Below, one piece after another: positions 61,901-64,000 of a DNA stretch of 64,000 bases. The position numbers were made by a program, and so were the translations under genes. The DNA comes from Chitinophaga pinensis (lineage in GTDB: Bacteria; Bacteroidota; Bacteroidia; Chitinophagales; Chitinophagaceae): positions 5,828,001 through 5,892,000 of the forward strand of contig LR632930.1 of assembly GCA_902167325.1 (NCBI GenBank), read 5' to 3'. Position 1 is the stretch's first letter, and each line of letters begins with the position of its first letter. The notes below the pieces were generated by a model. That model searched no databases and had not been told where the DNA came from. It saw only the letters and a program-made list of their open reading frames with translations.

Positions 61901-63230
61901 GAAGTGTCGGAGCACGGTTAAGCATCACCGGGTGACCTTTCAGTACATTTTCCAGGATGTCCCAAACCACTGCTTCTTTCCGGTCTACCAGCTTCTTCGC
62001 TGATTTCACGGTTTTAACGATACCTCTTTCGATGAGTTTGCGGATAATGAACGGTTTGAACAGTTCCGCAGCCATATCTTTCGGAAGGCCGCACTCATGC
62101 AGTTTCAGCTCTGGGCCTACCACGATAACGGAACGACCGGAGTAGTCCACGCGTTTACCGAGAAGGTTCTGACGGAAACGGCCTTGCTTGCCTTTCAATA
62201 CGTCGGAGAGTGATTTCAGCGCACGTCCGCCTTCCGCTTTCACGGCGTTGGATTTACGGCTGTTATCGAACAGGGAGTCAACTGCTTCCTGCAGCATACG
62301 TTTTTCGTTACGCAGGATCACTTCAGGAGCCTTGATCTCGATCAGGCGTTTCAGACGGTTGTTACGGATGATTACGCGACGATAGAGATCATTCAGGTCG
62401 GAAGAAGCGAAGCGGCCACCGTCCAGGGGAACGAGGGGACGCAGTTCCGGCGGAACAACGGGGATGTATTGCATCACCATCCATTCCGGGCGGTTATCTA
62501 CACGGCCATTGGCATCACGGAAGGCTTCCACCACGCTGAGGCGTTTCAGCGCCTCTGCTTTACGCTGCTGGGATGTTTCCGTAGCAGCCTGGTTGCGGAG
62601 CTGGTAAGAAAGGCTGTCCAGATCGATCCGGGCCAGCATCATTTCTACCGCTTCAGCGCCCATCTTCGCGATGAACTTATTCGGATCCTCATCAGGCAGC
62701 ATCTGGTTGTCTTTCGGAAGGGTATCCAGGATGTCCAGGTACTCTTCTTCCGTCAGCAGATCTGCATAGTTGAGGCCTTTCTCCTGCTTCACTCCGGACT
62801 GGATAATCACATAACGTTCGTAATAAACGATAGTTTCCAGTTTCTTGGAGCTCATGCCAAGCAGGTAACCGATTTTATTAGGTAATGATTTAAAATACCA
62901 GATATGTACAACAGGCACCACCAGTCGGATGTGCCCCATTCTTTCACGACGTACTTTCTTCTCAGTCACTTCTACCCCACAACGGTCGCACACAATGCCT
63001 TTATAACGGATACGCTTATACTTTCCGCAATAGCACTCGTAATCCTTTACAGGACCGAAGATCCTTTCGCAGAATAAACCATCGCGCTCCGGCTTGTAAG
63101 TCCGGTAGTTGATGGTCTCAGGTTTCAACACTTCGCCATAAGAACGCTCCAGGATGGTGTCCGGTGAAGCGAGACTGATGGTAATGCTGCTAAAATTTGA
63201 TTTGGGACGATTTTCTTTCTTGATGGCCAT
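58932..63230 (-). CDS. rpoC: RpoC, RNA polymerase beta-prime subunit
   Basis: 1432 residues, complete. N-terminal zinc site CYCGKYKRIRYKGIVCDRCG (residues about 66-85), the rudder/lid region and the catalytic magnesium motif NADFDGDQMA. The second zinc site (CGTLRG, CESKRGVCVRCYGKNL) and bridge/trigger segments (SIGEPGTQLTLRTFHVGG) follow. ATG 63230. It is the second gene of the rpoBC pair, 169 nt after rpoB, with a stable hairpin in the gap. Confidence 0.99.
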   Translation of the reverse strand: MAIKKENRPKSNFSSITISLASPDTILERSYGEVLKPETINYRTYKPERDGLFCERIFGPVKDYECYCGKYKRIRYKGIVCDRCGVEVTEKKVRRERMGHIRLVVPVVHIWYFKSLPNKIGYLLGMSSKKLETIVYYERYVIIQSGVKQEKGLNYADLLTEEEYLDILDTLPKDNQMLPDEDPNKFIAKMGAEAVEMMLARIDLDSLSYQLRNQAATETSQQRKAEALKRLSVVEAFRDANGRVDNRPEWMVMQYIPVVPPELRPLVPLDGGRFASSDLNDLYRRVIIRNNRLKRLIEIKAPEVILRNEKRMLQEAVDSLFDNSRKSNAVKAEGGRALKSLSDVLKGKQGRFRQNLLGKRVDYSGRSVIVVGPELKLHECGLPKDMAAELFKPFIIRKLIERGIVKTVKSAKKLVDRKEAVVWDILENVLKGHPVMLNRAPTLHRLSIQAFQPKLVEGKAIQLHPLVCSAFNADFDGDQMAVHVPLSNAAILEAQLLMLSSHNILNPQNGTPITLPSQDMVLGLYYISKGKKSTETEIVKGEGKAFYSAEEVIIAHNEGRVDLHANIRVKADVRKEDGTLERKLIETTVGRVIFNQHVPKEAGYVNALLTKKSLREIIGDIIKATDIPKTAKFLDDIKQLGFRTAFRGGLSFNINDLIIPDAKQLMIDGAAGEVDEVWDNYNMGLITNNERYNQIIDIWSRVDTKVTETLIRELASDKQGFNSVYMMLDSGARGSKQQIKQLAGLRGLMAKPRKSGSSGSEIIENPILSNFKDGLNVLEYFISTHGARKGLADTALKTADAGYLTRRLVDVAQDVVITEEDCGTLRGIATSALKDNEEVVEPLYDRILGRTSLHDVFNPANDEELFVAAGEQITEEIGRKIEESTIETVEIRSVLTCESKRGVCVRCYGKNLATGYTAQRGDAVGIIAAQSIGEPGTQLTLRTFHVGGVAGSASVESTLAAKFDGTIQFDGLRTTTFENNEGEKVQVVIGRTGELRIMDVKNDRLLITNNIPYGSTLVVKDGQKVVKGDVICTWDPFNAVIVSEIAGKIRFDSIIEGITFREEADEQTGHREKVVIETKDKNKIPSLLVDGNKEVKSYNLPVGSHIIVEEGVSVKSGQVIVKIPRVIGKLRDITGGLPRVTELFEARNPSNPAIVSEIDGVVAFGNIKRGNREIIIESREQHVKKYLVPLTRHILVQDGDFVKAGTALSDGSITPADILSIKGPFAVQEYLVNEIQEVYRLQGVKINDKHIEVIVRQMMRKVTIEDPGDTRFLEGDTTDKFEFFEENDQIFDKKVVTEAGESATMKAGQIVTLRQVREENSILRRSDKKLVEFRDAETATSSPLLLGITKASLGTHSWISAASFQETTKVLSSAAINGKTDDMLGLKENVITGHLIPAGTGLREFENMIVGSKEEYDILASSKEVFQFDEEE

Positions 63231-63350
63231 TGTATGTTGTTTAAAGAAAACTCAATGTCTTGCGTGAAGCCGGCAGTTCAGGTTTCCTTTTCCTTATCAT
63301 TTGAACATTCACGCGGTTACTCCTGCATTTCGCTACGACGATATCTGAAG

Positions 63351-63384
63351 GAGGCCTGAGCCGGTTTTACACCGGCCAGGCCTC
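63351..63384 (-). promoter_or_regulatory. rpoB-rpoC intergenic hairpin
   Basis: GAGGCCTG pairs with CAGGCCTC and GCCGG with CCGGC (one bulged base), loop of 7: a 13-bp stem 16 nt after the rpoB stop. No T run follows on either strand, so it is more likely an RNA-processing, stability or pausing element than a terminator. Confidence 0.6.
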
Positions 63385-63399
63385 ACTTGAATACAGTTA

Positions 63400-64000
63400 T
63401 CAATCGAATTTCAGGTCCAGACCAAGGCCTCTCAGCTCATGGATCAGTACGTTGAAGGACTCAGGAACACCCGCTTTCGGGATGTTATCGCCCTTAACAA
63501 TCGATTCGTAAGCTTTTGCACGGCCTACGATATCGTCGGACTTGATGGTGAGCAGCTCTTGCAGGATGTTGGACGCACCGTAAGCTTCCAGTGCCCACAC
63601 CTCCATCTCACCAAAACGCTGACCACCGAACTGGGCTTTACCACCCAGTGGCTGTTGCGTGATGAGGGAGTAGGGTCCGATGGAACGGGCGTGCATCTTA
63701 TCGTCCACCATGTGGCTAAGTTTCAGCATGTAAATAATACCTACTGTTGCTTTCTGGTGGAAGCGCTCGCCGGTTTCGCCGTCGCTCAGGTAAGTGTGGC
63801 CGAAGCTCGGGAGTTTCGCTTCAGTGATGTAGCTGGCAATTTCTTCGGTGTTGGCACCGTCGAAGATCGGGGTTGCGAAACGGATGCCCAGTTTCTGACC
63901 TGCCCAACCGAGTACGGTTTCGTAGATCTGACCGAGGTTCATACGGGAAGGTACGCCCAGCGGGTTCAGTACGATATCTACAGGTGTACCATCTTCCAGG
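63400..64000 (-). CDS. rpoB: RpoB, RNA polymerase beta subunit, C-terminal part
   Basis: The last 199 codons; the gene continues beyond the right edge. The visible segment contains DGTPVDIVLNPLGVPSRMN, the LSHMVDDKMHARSIGPYSLI block and KAQFGGQRFGEMEVWALEAYG, all hallmarks of the beta C-terminal clamp region that contacts beta-prime. The end reads ELRGLGLDLKFD. It is upstream of rpoC in the standard order. Confidence 0.99.
   Translation of the reverse strand, partial: LEDGTPVDIVLNPLGVPSRMNLGQIYETVLGWAGQKLGIRFATPIFDGANTEEIASYITEAKLPSFGHTYLSDGETGERFHQKATVGIIYMLKLSHMVDDKMHARSIGPYSLITQQPLGGKAQFGGQRFGEMEVWALEAYGASNILQELLTIKSDDIVGRAKAYESIVKGDNIPKAGVPESFNVLIHELRGLGLDLKFD

Overview
The window reads as chromosomal DNA of a member of the Bacteroidota, most likely the Chitinophagaceae (Chitinophaga-like). 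The evidence is a SusC/SusD pair with a divergent ECF sigma factor and FecR, LytS/LytTR regulation, lipoproteins with Bacteroidota-type lipoboxes, almost no Shine-Dalgarno sequences, and promoters of the Bacteroidota form (TTTG, 18-20 bp, TAnnTTTG). The family-level placement is inference from gene content only. No rRNA, CRISPR array, insertion sequence or prophage was seen.

1-13.9 kb, minus strand: one continuous biosynthetic block in which a complete tryptophan operon (trpE-G-D-C-F-B-A) sits inside the histidine operon (hisG-D-C-B before it, hisH-A-F-I after it). Two ribosome-mediated attenuators can be read directly. A 21-codon leader peptide with a His-Thr-His-His-His-His run precedes hisG. 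A 17-codon leader peptide with tandem Trp codons precedes trpE. Each is followed by an intrinsic terminator and an alternative antiterminator pairing, and each has a consensus-like promoter. The second half of the his pathway therefore lies downstream of the trp attenuator. hisA is fused to an N-terminal GNAT acetyltransferase domain.

13.9-30.6 kb: an FAD monooxygenase, a LytS/LytTR two-component pair, a TPR-containing orphan sensor kinase, a secreted hydrolase/GDSL esterase/FAD-oxidoreductase operon divergent from a ROK repressor, a plus-strand group (PhzF-like, LuxR-type regulator, GntP permease, HAD phosphatase, CAT-like acyltransferase), and an MhqO/MhqD-like quinone or electrophile detoxification pair.

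30.6-31.9 kb: an AT-rich stretch of about 1.3 kb without conventional genes. It contains a 34-residue amphipathic small ORF flanked by two terminators of opposite polarity, which resembles a type I toxin-antitoxin locus. It also holds several inverted repeats and an array of 11-bp tandem repeats that folds into a perfect 23-bp hairpin.

31.9-44.2 kb: a Bacteroidota hypothetical protein, an AraC regulator with a YkgB/RclC-like membrane protein, a secreted endonuclease/exonuclease/phosphatase-fold enzyme, tRNA-Gln(CUG), an AI-2E-type permease, a PAP2 phosphatase with a C-terminal barrel-like region, lipoproteins, the RhlE DEAD-box helicase (TTG start), a second AraC regulator and small envelope proteins.

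44.2-64 kb: the SusC/SusD pair with ECF sigma and FecR, a CAP-domain lipoprotein, a DUF4846 protein, a decayed gene, tRNA-Gln(UUG), a GT9 glycosyltransferase with a DUF4254 protein, an amino-acid permease, a Skp/OmpH-like lipoprotein, a GDPD phosphodiesterase, and rpoC with the 3' end of rpoB.
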